Positions 8,687-18,200 of a stretch of 64,000 bases of DNA are shown here, piece by piece. The notes below the pieces were generated by a model that had not been told where the DNA came from, did not search any database, and saw only the letters and a program-made list of their open reading frames with translations. Position numbers and translations under genes: made by a program. How positions within the stretch are numbered: position 1 is the stretch's first letter; the number at the start of each line of letters is the position of its first letter. Source of the DNA: Acidobacteriota bacterium (GTDB taxonomy: Bacteria; Acidobacteriota; Terriglobia; Bryobacterales; Bryobacteraceae); assembly GCA_018268935.1 (NCBI GenBank), contig JAFDVS010000051.1:40780-104779 (forward strand). Reading direction: 5' to 3'.

Positions 8687-10122
8687 AGCACTACCTCGGC
8701 TTCGATCTCGGCGCCGAAAGTGGTCGTGCCATGCTCGGCGCAATCGTCGATGGCAAGCTCGCCCTCGAGGAACTGCACCGTTTTCCCAACCAGCCGGTCC
8801 GCCTTCCCACCGGCCTCTATTGGGACACCCTCCGTCTCTTCCATGAAATGACCGAAGGCCTGCGCATCGCCACCCGCGAGCGCAAACTCTCGCTCAGCGG
8901 TATCGGCATCGATACCTGGGGCGTCGATATCGCCTTCCTCGGCCGCGATGGAGCCCTCGTCGATAACCCCCGCCACTACCGCGATGCCCGCAACAACGGT
9001 CAGATGGAGCGCACCTTCCCCGTCGTGCCCCGCGACGAAATCTTCGCGCAAACCGGCTTGCAGTTCATGCAGATCAACAGCCTCTTCCAGTGGCACGCCA
9101 TGGCGCAGCAGAATGCGCCCGCTCTCGCCATCGCCGAAACGCTGTTCTTCATGCCCGATCTGTTCAATTACTTCTTCACCGGAGTCAAACGCGCCGAACT
9201 CACCATCGCCAGCACCTCGCAATTCTACAACCCCATCCAAAAACGTTTTGCCACCGAATTGTTGCAGCGCCTTTCCCTCAACCCCGCTATCCTCCCCGAA
9301 ATCGTTCAACCCGGCACACTCCTCGGCCCCGCGCTCCACAGCGATGTCCCCGTCTACGCCGTGGCCGGCCACGATACCGCCGCCGCCGTTGCCGCAGTCC
9401 CCGTCGAAAGTGGCGACGACTGGTGTTACATCAGCAGTGGCACCTGGTCATTGATGGGCGTCGAACTTCCCGAACCCGTCGTCAACGCCCGTTGCGCCGA
9501 ACTCAATTTCACCAACGAAATCGGCGTCGAAGGCCGCGTCCGCCTGCTCAAAAACATCGCCGGACTCTGGCTCTGGCAGGAATGCCGCAAGGCCTGGGCT
9601 CTCGAAGGCTCGTCCTACTCCTACGCCGAAATGGCCGAAATGGCTGCCTCCGCGCGCCCCTTCTCCGCCGTGCTTCATCCCGATGCCTTCCTCGAACCCG
9701 GCGACATGCCCGCGAAGATCGCCGCCCACTGCCGTGCCAACTCGCAGCAGCCGCCGCAATCGCACGCCGAATTCTGCCGCGCCATCCTCGAAAGCCTCGC
9801 CCTCCGCTACCGCCAGGTACTCGAAAGCCTCGAATCCTTGCTCGGCCGCCGCATCAATCGCATCCACATCGTCGGCGGAGGCAGCCGCAACGCCCTCCTC
9901 AATCAATTCGTCGCCGATGCCACCAACCGCACTGTCATCGCCGGTCCCTCGGAAGCAACGGTAGCGGGCAACATCCTCGTCCAAGCCATGGGAGCCGGCG
10001 ACCTCAAAGGCCTCGCCGACATCCGCCAGGTCGTGCGCGATTCCTTCCCCGTCACTACACACGAACCCGCCGCCTCAACTCAGTGGGACGCCGCCTACGC
10101 CCGCTTTCTAAAACTAACCTAG
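8683..10122 (+). CDS. rhaB: Rhamnulokinase (FGGY carbohydrate kinase)
   Basis: 479 residues, normal for RhaB. The N-terminal FGGY_N domain carries the phosphate loop GFDLGAESGRAML (residues 5-17), where the Ala-Glu-Ser-Gly-Arg form is typical of rhamnulokinases. IDTWGVDIAFL and DNPRHYRDAR are conserved sugar-site regions, and the C-terminal FGGY domain contains HIVGGGSRNALLNQ. The reaction is ATP-dependent phosphorylation of L-rhamnulose to L-rhamnulose 1-phosphate in the cytoplasm. It is the second gene of a two-gene operon with the zinc dehydrogenase. Related FGGY kinases for L-fuculose are possible but fit the motifs less well. Confidence 0.9.
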   Translation: MKHYLGFDLGAESGRAMLGAIVDGKLALEELHRFPNQPVRLPTGLYWDTLRLFHEMTEGLRIATRERKLSLSGIGIDTWGVDIAFLGRDGALVDNPRHYRDARNNGQMERTFPVVPRDEIFAQTGLQFMQINSLFQWHAMAQQNAPALAIAETLFFMPDLFNYFFTGVKRAELTIASTSQFYNPIQKRFATELLQRLSLNPAILPEIVQPGTLLGPALHSDVPVYAVAGHDTAAAVAAVPVESGDDWCYISSGTWSLMGVELPEPVVNARCAELNFTNEIGVEGRVRLLKNIAGLWLWQECRKAWALEGSSYSYAEMAEMAASARPFSAVLHPDAFLEPGDMPAKIAAHCRANSQQPPQSHAEFCRAILESLALRYRQVLESLESLLGRRINRIHIVGGGSRNALLNQFVADATNRTVIAGPSEATVAGNILVQAMGAGDLKGLADIRQVVRDSFPVTTHEPAASTQWDAAYARFLKLT

Positions 10123-10124
10123 CT

Positions 10125-10160
10125 AACCCAGGCGCCCCTTCTAACCCGCGCGCCCCTTCT
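10125..10160 (+). repeat. 18-bp tandem repeat, two units
   Basis: AACCCAGGCGCCCCTTCT (10125-10142) followed by AACCCGCGCGCCCCTTCT (10143-10160), differing at two positions. It lies between the convergent rhaB and DPP-IV genes and leads straight into the short dispersed repeat, whose first bases continue the same phase (GAGCCGCGCG). Confidence 0.75.
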
Positions 10161-10185
10161 GAGCCGCGCGCGTGAGCAAGCGGTC
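10158..10185 (+). repeat. Short dispersed repeat, copy S1
   Basis: 28 bp, identical base for base to 40608-40635. It begins TCTGAGCCGCGCGCG and ends AAGCGGTC. The head matches the head of the two long repeats. It ends 2 nt before the stop codon (10190-10188) of the minus-strand DPP-IV gene. On that strand it can fold as GACCGC...GCGG(C)TC with a one-base bulge. Confidence 0.85.
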
Positions 10186-10187
10186 TT

Positions 10188-12329
10188 CTATCTCAAATGC
10201 CGCTCAAAAAACTCCGTCATCGCCTCCCGCATGTGTCTCCCATAAGCCCCCGTCACCCCATGTGACTTCTGCGGATACACCAACAGATCAAAATGTTTCC
10301 CCGCCTTCTGCAACTCCACCTGCATTTGCAGATTGTGCTGATACAGCACATTGTCATCCCCGTAGTTATGCACCAGCATCAGCTTCCCCTTCAGATTCCC
10401 CGCATAGTGCAACGGCGAACTCTTCCGGTACCCCTCCGCATTCCCCTCCGGTAACCCCATATACCGCTCCGTGTAGATCGTGTCGTAATGCCGCCAATCC
10501 GTCACCGGAGCGCCGCTAATCCCCGCCCGAAACACATCCGGAGCACGCAGCAGAGCCACCAGCGTCATATACCCGCCATAGCTCCACCCGTGTATCCCAA
10601 TCCGCTTCTCATCCACAAACCCCAGCGATTTCAAATACTGCACACCCTCCAATTGATCCGCCAACTCCTGCTTCCCAAACTCGCGGTTCACCACCGACTC
10701 CCACTTGTGCCCGCGCGCTCCCGAACCCCGGTTGTCCATCTGCCAGATCACGAACCCGCGATGCGCCAGCACCTGGTCCCACGAAAGCCCCGCGTAACTA
10801 TCCTTCACCGTCTGCGCATGCGGCCCGCCGTACACCATCACAATCGCTGGATACTTCTTCGCCGCATCGAAGTTCACCGGTTTGATCAGACGCGCATAGT
10901 ACAACGTCCCATCGCTGCCCTTAAAGCTCAATAGCGATGTCGGCAGAATCTCATACTCCTCCCGCGCCTTCATCGAAGGCTCGCGCAGCGTCATGACAAC
11001 ATTCCCCGACGCATCGCGAAGCACCGTGCGCGAAGGCTCGCTGATGCTCGAATACGTATCCACCCAGTACTCCGCATTCGGGCTCATTTCCACCGCATGC
11101 GTGCCCTTTTCCTTCGTCAATTTCCGCCGCTGCCCGTCGCGCCCCACCACGTACAAGTGCCGCTCCAGCGGGCTCTCCTCCGTCGACAAATAGAACACCC
11201 GCTCCCCAGCCTCATCCACATGCACCAGCTCCGTCACTTCAAACTCACCAGATGTAATCGGTCGCAATTCCTTCCCGTTCTTCCCCACCAGGTACAAATG
11301 CCGGTACCCTGTGCGCTCACTCCCGAAAATCGCCTGCTCGCCCTTTGACAACATCGCAAAGTCATCCCGCACGTTGATCCACGCCGGATCCTTCTCTTCC
11401 ATTGCCACCTTCGAACGCCCCGTCGCAGCCTCCGCCCCGATCACATGCAATTCGTTCTGCACCCGGTTCAACCGGAACGCCACCAGCCCCTTCGAATCCG
11501 GAGTCCAGTGCACCCGCGCCAGCAACCGGTCGCGCATCTCACCCAGATCCATCCATCGTGTCGCCCCGCCCTTCGCCGCCACTACGCCCAGCCGCACATC
11601 CGCATTCGGAGTCCCCGCCTTCGGAAACCGCTGCGGCTCCAACTTCGCATACAACCCCAGCATATCCACATGCGGATGCACCATCTCTCTACTGATGTCG
11701 AATTGCATATACGCAATCGACTGCGAATCCGGCGCCCACCAGTACGCCGTCCCCAATTGCAATTCCTCCGGATACACCCAATCCAATTCCCCATTCAGCA
11801 GCGATAACGACCCATCCTTCGTCAATCGCGTGATCCCCCTCGATGCCAGATCCATCACGTACAAATCGTGATTGTGCCGGTAGGCCAGCTTCTTTCCATC
11901 CGGCGACAACTTCGGATCGCGCTCCGCATACGGCGTTGCCGTCAGTTGCTGATACCCGCCCGCGTCCACCTGGATCACGAACACGTCCCCGCCGCGCGCC
12001 GCCAGCATCCGTTTTCCATCCGGCAGCCACTGCAGCGACTGTTCACTCACTCGACGGTTCTCCCAACCGAATGCCTCCGCCGCGGGCACAGCAGTTGCCG
12101 ACGCCGTAAGCGCACTCAACGAAAGCACCGTCCGCCGCGACCGCGTGCCCACATCAATCAACTGCAGATTGTTCCCCTGCTCGATCGCAATCCGCTTCCC
12201 ATCCGGCGACCACAGCACCGTACCCATCAGCGGCGGCGCCTGCCCCGCAAGCGCATCCAACGTCACCGGCTTCCGTTGCGCGGGCACAACTACCGCGGCC
12301 ACAAGAAAAACAATGCTGAAGCGGACCAT
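10188..12329 (-). CDS. Dipeptidyl peptidase IV-like serine peptidase (S9B)
   Basis: 713 residues with signal peptide MVRFSIVFLVAAVVVPAQ. The N-terminal beta-propeller has several SPDGK-type blades and DWVYPEEL, the family's double-Glu motif that binds the substrate N-terminus. The C-terminal alpha/beta hydrolase domain has Ser583 in GWSYGG, Asp658 in YGDDNV and His690 in KSHG. It probably releases Xaa-Pro/Ala dipeptides in the periplasm. A GAGGAG Shine-Dalgarno sits between the -10-like TATACT and ATG. It is divergent from the beta-CASP gene with only 28 bp between starts. A second S9B peptidase lies at 44132-46411. Confidence 0.93.
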   Translation of the reverse strand: MVRFSIVFLVAAVVVPAQRKPVTLDALAGQAPPLMGTVLWSPDGKRIAIEQGNNLQLIDVGTRSRRTVLSLSALTASATAVPAAEAFGWENRRVSEQSLQWLPDGKRMLAARGGDVFVIQVDAGGYQQLTATPYAERDPKLSPDGKKLAYRHNHDLYVMDLASRGITRLTKDGSLSLLNGELDWVYPEELQLGTAYWWAPDSQSIAYMQFDISREMVHPHVDMLGLYAKLEPQRFPKAGTPNADVRLGVVAAKGGATRWMDLGEMRDRLLARVHWTPDSKGLVAFRLNRVQNELHVIGAEAATGRSKVAMEEKDPAWINVRDDFAMLSKGEQAIFGSERTGYRHLYLVGKNGKELRPITSGEFEVTELVHVDEAGERVFYLSTEESPLERHLYVVGRDGQRRKLTKEKGTHAVEMSPNAEYWVDTYSSISEPSRTVLRDASGNVVMTLREPSMKAREEYEILPTSLLSFKGSDGTLYYARLIKPVNFDAAKKYPAIVMVYGGPHAQTVKDSYAGLSWDQVLAHRGFVIWQMDNRGSGARGHKWESVVNREFGKQELADQLEGVQYLKSLGFVDEKRIGIHGWSYGGYMTLVALLRAPDVFRAGISGAPVTDWRHYDTIYTERYMGLPEGNAEGYRKSSPLHYAGNLKGKLMLVHNYGDDNVLYQHNLQMQVELQKAGKHFDLLVYPQKSHGVTGAYGRHMREAMTEFFERHLR

Positions 12330-12337
12330 TTCTCCTC

Positions 12338-12345
12338 AGTATACT
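12338..12345. promoter_or_regulatory. Palindromic bidirectional -10 candidate
   Basis: AGTATACT is its own reverse complement and reads TATACT on both strands: 8 nt before ATG 12329 on the minus strand and 12 nt before ATG 12358 on the plus strand. No convincing -35 box is seen on either side, and either -35 would have to lie inside the partner gene. Confidence 0.4.
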
Positions 12346-12357
12346 TGCAGGTAACTG

Positions 12358-13773
12358 ATGAAACTACGATTTTGGGGAGCGGCCAAGACAGTCACCGGCT
12401 CCATGCACATCCTCGAGATGGACGGCAAACGCGTCCTGCTCGATTGCGGGCTCTTCCAGGGCCGCCGCCGCGAAGCCGAAGAGCGTAACCGCAATCTTCC
12501 GTTCGATGGCCACGACGTCCACGCCGTTGTCCTTTCTCACGCCCACATCGATCACAGCGGCAATCTGCCTTCGCTCTACAAGTCCGGATTCCGCGGTCCC
12601 ATCTATTCCACCGCGGCCACTGCCGATCTGTGCGAGGCGATGCTCAAAGACTCCGCCTTCGTCCAGGAACGCGATTGCGAGTTCCTCAACAAGCGCCGCC
12701 ATCGCCGCCGCATGATCGGCGAACCAACCGACGATCGCCAGGATTGCCCCCTCTACACCGTGGAAGACGCGGAGCACACCCAAACCCTCTTCCGCCCTGT
12801 TCGAATGCATGACGAAACCAGCGTCACCGATGCGCTGTCTTTCCGCTACCACGGCGCTGGTCACATGCTGGGCTCCGCCTGCGTCTCCCTCGAATACAAA
12901 CACAACGGCAGCCCCATCCGCCTCGGCTTCTCCGGCGATGTCGGCCGCGTCGGCCTGCCCATCATCGAAGACCCCGAGCATCTCCCGCCCATCGACTACC
13001 TCATCCTCGAAAGCACCTATGGCGATCGTTTCCACAGGCCGCTCGACGCAGTCGCCGACAAACTCGCCGACACGGTCACTCGCACCGCAGCCCGTGGTGG
13101 CCGCATCATTGCCCCCGCCTTCGCCGTCGGCCGCACCCAGCAATTAGTGGTCCTGCTACACAACCTCGTCCTGCAGAAACGCATCCCGTCCATCCCCATC
13201 TTCGTCGACAGCCCGCTGGCCGTGAACGTCACCGACGTCTTCCGCAAGCACCAGGAATTGTTCGATGAAGAAACGCGCAAGTTCCTCCAGAACGGCAGCG
13301 ATCCCTTTGGCTTCAAAATGCTCCGCTACGTGCGCTCCGTCGAAGAATCAAAAGCCCTCAACGAACTGCGTCATCCCTACCTCGTCATCTCCGCCTCCGG
13401 CATGTGCGAAGCCGGCCGCGTCCTCCACCACCTCCGCAACAGCATCGAGGATGGGCGCAACACGGTCCTCATCACCGGCTTTCAGGCCGAAAACACCCTC
13501 GGCCGCAAGATCGTCGACAAGATGCCCGAAGTCCCCGTATTCGGCGACCTCATGCGCCTTCGCGCCGAAGTCGTTCGCATCAACGAACTCTCCGGCCATG
13601 CCGATCAGGGCGAACTGCTCGAATGGATCCGCCCCATCGTGAAAGGCCTCAAAACCATCTTCCTGGTGCACGGGGAACCGCTCCAGCAACGCGCCCTGGC
13701 CGAAGCCATAACGCGCACCTACGGTACCCCGGTCACCATCCCTTCACGCGGCGACGAGTTCGACCTCGGCTAG
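12358..13773 (+). CDS. Metallo-beta-lactamase/beta-CASP RNA-processing-type nuclease
   Basis: 471 residues, the length of bacterial and archaeal CPSF/YSH1-like proteins. The N-terminal metallo-beta-lactamase domain starts LRFWGAAKTVTGS and has the zinc motif HAHIDHSG (about 61-68), followed by GAGHMLGSA and FSGD. The beta-CASP insert follows (IIAPAFAVGRTQQ to about 390), and the C-terminal part has SGHADQGELLEW, a metal-binding His region. Family members are endo/exonucleases acting on RNA, less often DNA. It lies head-to-head with the DPP-IV gene, and its stop codon shares a CTAG with the stop of the convergent gene. Confidence 0.92.
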   Translation: MKLRFWGAAKTVTGSMHILEMDGKRVLLDCGLFQGRRREAEERNRNLPFDGHDVHAVVLSHAHIDHSGNLPSLYKSGFRGPIYSTAATADLCEAMLKDSAFVQERDCEFLNKRRHRRRMIGEPTDDRQDCPLYTVEDAEHTQTLFRPVRMHDETSVTDALSFRYHGAGHMLGSACVSLEYKHNGSPIRLGFSGDVGRVGLPIIEDPEHLPPIDYLILESTYGDRFHRPLDAVADKLADTVTRTAARGGRIIAPAFAVGRTQQLVVLLHNLVLQKRIPSIPIFVDSPLAVNVTDVFRKHQELFDEETRKFLQNGSDPFGFKMLRYVRSVEESKALNELRHPYLVISASGMCEAGRVLHHLRNSIEDGRNTVLITGFQAENTLGRKIVDKMPEVPVFGDLMRLRAEVVRINELSGHADQGELLEWIRPIVKGLKTIFLVHGEPLQQRALAEAITRTYGTPVTIPSRGDEFDLG

Positions 13774-14699
13774 CCTTTGTGAATTAACCCCAAACTCCGG
13801 TACTCCGACGCCACATAGAAGAACGAAACCTCCAGCGTCCCCGGCACGAACGGAATGTCGAAGGCGAACACATCGAAATTGTTCTCATCCATTCCCATCG
13901 CTTCCTTCAGCCCGCGCAGTTGCTTGAATAACTCCGCCGACTTCTCCGCATCGGCTCCGATCTTCTGCATCTTCGCCACAAATGTCGCCACTTTCCCCAC
14001 GTTCAGCGACTTGAAAAATTTCACCGCCGGAGCCAGCTTCCCCAGCTTCGCCGCCTTCCCCGCATTGAACCCGATGCTGATGTTGAAATCCCAATCGGCC
14101 GGCTTCACATACCCGTTCAACTCGTTATGTTGATCCATGCCCGTCACCAGAATTCCCGTCAGCCCGATGCCTCCACCTAATCCCGGTCCCACGCGCCAGC
14201 CTTCCGACATGAACCCCATGCACTCCGGAAAACGGTGCGCCGCAAACAGCACGCCGTTGATGTTCTCCTTGCCCGAAATGCCCAGAATCCCGCCGTGCTT
14301 CTCGCCCAGGCCAAACCACATCTTCAACGGCTTCTCCGCCGGTGGCTGCCCCACAATCACCGTCTGCCCGCTATCCAGCACCGGCAGATACACAATGCCC
14401 GGCGCGGCATCCGAGTGAAACATGAAGTTCTTCCGGTCCGGTGTCGTCTTCCGGCACCCGACCTTGTGATACAGATACCAGTTGATCTCGGCAGGCACCG
14501 ACGTCTTGAAATTGAATGCACACAGTTGCAGCGCGTTCAATCCCGATGCCTTCACCTGATCCTTTGCGGCAAGCTTCCACCAGTCGTCTTGCGACTGGAC
14601 TTTATACGGCAGGCTCCCTGCGGGAACGTAGGTCAAATCCGCCGCTGCGGGTTTCTTGCAACATCCCGGTACGAGTGCGGCAATAGCTGGGTCGGTCAT
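13770..14699 (-). CDS. Protein of unknown function with a LysM-like segment
   Basis: 309 residues; the whole is not a family I recognise. Near the N-terminus is GCCKK, then a stretch about 25-55 (LPYKVQSQDDWWKLAAKDQV) that resembles a LysM repeat (YxVxxGDxxWxLA). The middle is Gly-rich (GLGEKHGGILGISG; RVGPGLGGGIGLTG) and the rest looks like mixed beta/alpha. There is no signal peptide. GAGGAG lies 8 nt before ATG. The stop codon lies in a CTAG tetramer shared with the convergent nuclease gene. LysM segments bind glycans and occur in phage-tail and injection-system proteins, but no such genes are nearby, so no function is assigned. Confidence 0.75.
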   Translation of the reverse strand: MTDPAIAALVPGCCKKPAAADLTYVPAGSLPYKVQSQDDWWKLAAKDQVKASGLNALQLCAFNFKTSVPAEINWYLYHKVGCRKTTPDRKNFMFHSDAAPGIVYLPVLDSGQTVIVGQPPAEKPLKMWFGLGEKHGGILGISGKENINGVLFAAHRFPECMGFMSEGWRVGPGLGGGIGLTGILVTGMDQHNELNGYVKPADWDFNISIGFNAGKAAKLGKLAPAVKFFKSLNVGKVATFVAKMQKIGADAEKSAELFKQLRGLKEAMGMDENNFDVFAFDIPFVPGTLEVSFFYVASEYRSLGLIHKG

Positions 14700-14768
14700 G
14701 TTGGTGGCTCCTCAAAATGCGCTAGCGTAACACAAGCGCTCTTGACCTTACACGCGGAATCGGAGCGG

Positions 14769-14774
14769 TACAAT
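14769..14774 (+). promoter_or_regulatory. -10-like hexamer next to start of MOSC gene
   Basis: TACAAT, 6 nt before ATG 14781, with no Shine-Dalgarno between. A TTGACC at 14742-14747 is a possible -35 but at a 21-nt spacing, which is too long. Confidence 0.45.
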
Positions 14775-14780
14775 CCATCA

Positions 14781-15131
14781 ATGACTTATTATCAGGTGCA
14801 GGAATTGTGGCGCTACCCCCTCAACTCCCCCGGCGGTGAGAACCTCGAAGCCGTCGACCTTGGCCACGATTCCGCCCGCATCCACATCATGACCACCGCC
14901 ACGCTCCACGAACTCGGCGGCGCCTACCCCGATGGCTTCCGCCCCAACATCATTGTCGATCGCGATGACGACGCACCCTTTGCCGAAACCAAATGGGCCG
15001 GACGCGTCATCGCCATCGGCCCTGAAGTGCGCATCCGCATCACTACCACCAGCAGCACCGTCCCTGGCGCCTACGGCGAAATCGAGCGCGAAGGCCGCAT
15101 TCGCCTCGGCCACTCCATGCACGTCCTCTAA
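14781..15131 (+). CDS. Compact MOSC-domain protein
   Basis: 116 residues. The opening VQELWRYPLNSPGGE resembles the MOSC N-terminal barrel entry (Y-P-x-S-x-G-G-E). The core motif FRPNIIVDRDDDAPFAETKWAG... matches MOSC (RFRPN.vvd...FaEd.W.G). MOSC proteins handle sulfur bound to molybdenum cofactor or related groups using a conserved Cys; no Cys is present anywhere in this protein. It is also shorter than usual, as if the segment between the N-terminal strand pair and the core were lost. It may bind without catalysing sulfur transfer. The frame is open further upstream, but similarity begins at this ATG, and TACAAT lies 6 nt before it. Confidence 0.75.
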   Translation: MTYYQVQELWRYPLNSPGGENLEAVDLGHDSARIHIMTTATLHELGGAYPDGFRPNIIVDRDDDAPFAETKWAGRVIAIGPEVRIRITTTSSTVPGAYGEIEREGRIRLGHSMHVL

Positions 15132-15223
15132 AAAGCGCAAAGGGCACGCTCCGCGCCGCCAATACCGAAGGAACACGCGTTCGCATCAAGGCGCGGGCGG
15201 GCTCCGTTTTGCGCGTGTTCATC

Positions 15224-15265
15224 AAAAGCCAAGAGGGACAGAGCCCGAAAGCCCTGCCCCTCTTG
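15224..15265 (-). terminator. Rho-independent terminator of the second TonB receptor gene
   Basis: Read on the minus strand: an approximately 15-bp stem (CAAGAGGGGCAGGGCT paired with GGCTCTGTCCCTCTTG, with two G-U pairs) closed by a TTCG tetraloop, followed after a short GC by TTTT (15227-15224). It lies 23 nt after the receptor stop codon. The two wobble pairs are G-U only on the minus strand and A-C on the plus strand, so it is directional. The remainder of 15132-15288 shows nothing else. Confidence 0.85.
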
Positions 15266-15288
15266 CTTTCCCAACAACGAGAAACGGA

Positions 15289-18200
15289 TTACCAGTTCAC
15301 TTTCAACCGCACCTGAATCTGTCGCGGCAGCATGTTCTGTGTCGATACCAACGACGGGAAGATGGTGCCGAAGTTCGGATTGTTCGGGTCCGTATTGAAC
15401 TGATCGCGGCCAAAGTAGTTGTGGTTCGCCAGATTGAACGCCTCAAATCCAACTTGCGCCCGGATCCGCTCTGTGATCTGCGTCGTCTTCGTGATCGACG
15501 CATCCCACTGGAAGGCGTGATGCCGCCGCACTTCGCCCGTGCGGTTTGGCGTGTAGCGCGGCTCATACCCCGAGCCCGCGCTCTGTCCCGAGCCCACCGC
15601 CGTGAACAGCCACACATAGTTCGATTGATCCGTTCCACAACCTGCGGCCAGCGAATAAGGCATCGGCGCGATCGAACCATCGGACTGTTGCCGCAACACG
15701 CACGGGCTCCACGCCCGCACCTGGTTCGCTTTCCAGTCCGTCTTGCCGCTCCAGCCCGCCGCCGTCAACGGCGACTTCAGCGGAATCACGTTGCTCGGCA
15801 GATCCGCCGGGAATCCAAGGTTCGGATTCACCACGAAGTTCGTCACCTGCCATCCGCTCACCAGCCGGTCCACGAACCCGTTCGACGAATTCATGAACTT
15901 CCGTCCACGCCCGAACGGCAACTCGTAAATCGCCGTCACCTTCAACACCTGCGGCCGGTCCAGGAAGTACACGCTCTTCTGCAGCACGTTATTGTAGGGA
16001 TCGTTGAATCCCGATTGCTCAATCTGCTTGGACAGTGTGTAGTTGCCCAGCAGGCTCAATCCGCCGCGCAACCGGAAGTTGTAGTTGACCTGCAGCGAGT
16101 CATACCACAGCTTCGCTTCGTTCCGCCCCGCTTCCGTCAGGTTGCCGTTGAACTGCGGGAACAACCGCGCCATCTGGAACCGCGAAATCGTGTTCGCCGT
16201 GAAGAATCCCGTTCCGTTGAATGCCGATAGCCCGCGGAACGGATTCGGCACCTGCGCGTCGCAGAAGTTCGCGTTGCCACCCTGCGTTCCGCTGCACAGC
16301 TTGCGGAAATCGTTCGACACCAGGTTGTAGTCCCGGCTCATGTTCATGTCGGTGCTCCGGCTGCCCACGTAAGAGAAGTCGAGCATCGATGCTTTCGTCA
16401 CCTGATACTGGAAGCCGAACGAGAACGACCACACCTTCGGCGTCCGGAAGTTGGAGTTGAACCAGTTGTTGTTCCGCCCCACAAACGTCAGTGGCCCCAG
16501 CGAAGACCCTGTTGGTAAGGAAATCCCCGTCGGATACGGGTTCGACAGCACGTTGGCAATCGCCGTCCGCCCGCCGTCATTCGAATTCACCAGCGTCGTG
16601 CTCGTGCTGAAACCCGCCGTCTGGAAGTAATCGTTGTTCGGGTTCGAATAGTACAGCCCGATCCCTCCGCGCATCACCAGCCGGTCGTTGATCTGATACG
16701 CCGCCCCAAACCGCGGCTGCCAGTTGTTCTTGTTCAGCTTCGCTGGCGTCGACCCGATTCCGCCCACCCCTGCGAACGTCATACCGCCCTTCAGATTCCG
16801 CAGCGCGTCGTAGTACCGTTGCATGTCCGCCGGAATCCCCGTCACTCCAGCCAGGTTGATCTGTGAAGCCAGAGGACTGGTTACGTTCGCGTCGAACGGC
16901 CCGTTCATCCGGTTCCACTTCTCATGCGGAGCCGCGTTGAAATCGATGCGCAGGCCCAGGTTCAGCGTCAGCCGCCGTGACACCTTCCAGTCGTCCTGAA
17001 TATACGGCGCCGAGTAGATTTGCTTCCACCACGGGAACAGCGGATAGTTCGACGTCCCGCTCGGAATCCCCAGCAGGAACGTCGCGTATCCGTCGCCGCT
17101 CACCGTGTCATTCTGATTCCACAACCTCGAAGTCCACGTCGTGTTCCCAGTGAACGACAGAATGTCGCCCGTGTTCTGCTGCAGGTAGTTGATCTGCCGG
17201 ATGTCGAAGCCCGCCTTCATCGTGTGCCCCGAAAAGATCTTCGTCACGCTGAATTCGGCCTGATAGGTGTTCGTGAAGTTGTTCGATTGTCCGCGCCCCA
17301 GCGAGTTGTACCCGTCCAGGTTCCACCGTCCAAAGTAGGCTTTGCCCGGAATCGCTGAGAGCAGGGAAGCTGGCAGCCCCAGCTTCGAAAGGTCGAACCC
17401 TTCGTTCGCCCGGCCGAATCCCTTCTCGATAAACCGGTTGTACGAAGCGCGCGCGTTCAACACCAGCGACGGGCTGATCGTGCCTACCCAATCCACCACA
17501 TACGCATCGTTGATCCGTTGAAACGGCTGTTGCCCGTCCGTCCCCGGCTTGTTGTCCACCCCGTTCACGGCGCGGTCTTCCGTGCGGTCGTTCGATGCGT
17601 GCCGGAAAAACGCGCGGTGCCTGTCGCCAAAGTTCCAGTCGAACTTCAGGCTCAGATTGTAGAACTTGTCTTTGTCGTAGTAGTCGGGAAGGAACAGGTT
17701 CGACGTCGAATAGCGCTGCCCGGCAGGAGCAGCCCGGTTCGGTTCCGGCATATACCCCGTCACCGTCCGCGCCACCGGATTGATCATGCTCCCCGGAATC
17801 ACATTGTTCGGGAACGGATTGCGTACCGGATTCCCGCTCGCATCCAGCGTGTAGTCGAACGGGTTGTACAGCGTCACCTTCTGCCCCTGTGCGTTCACCA
17901 GCTTCGAAAAGTCGCCCCCGCGCATTTCCTTCTCCGGCCACGACACGATCAACGGGTTCGGCGTCCCTTCGCGGTAGTTCTCAAACGCCCCGCTATAAAA
18001 CAATTTCACGGCCGATGATTTGGTCAGCAGCTTCGGAATGTACACCGGTCCTTCCACTTGGAACCCATACTGGTCCAGATAGTGCGCCGGCCGCTTTGCC
18101 CCAGTCGCATTGTTCTGGAAGGTGTTCGCGTCCAACGATTGCCGCCGCATGAACTCCCATGCCGACCCGTGGAACGTCGCCCCGCCGCTCTTCAGCACCA

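Noticed and set aside
7688..8743. Long minus-strand open frame opposite the zinc dehydrogenase
   Set aside because: Asp/Gly/Val-rich composition typical of an antisense shadow of a GC-rich gene; no domain features.
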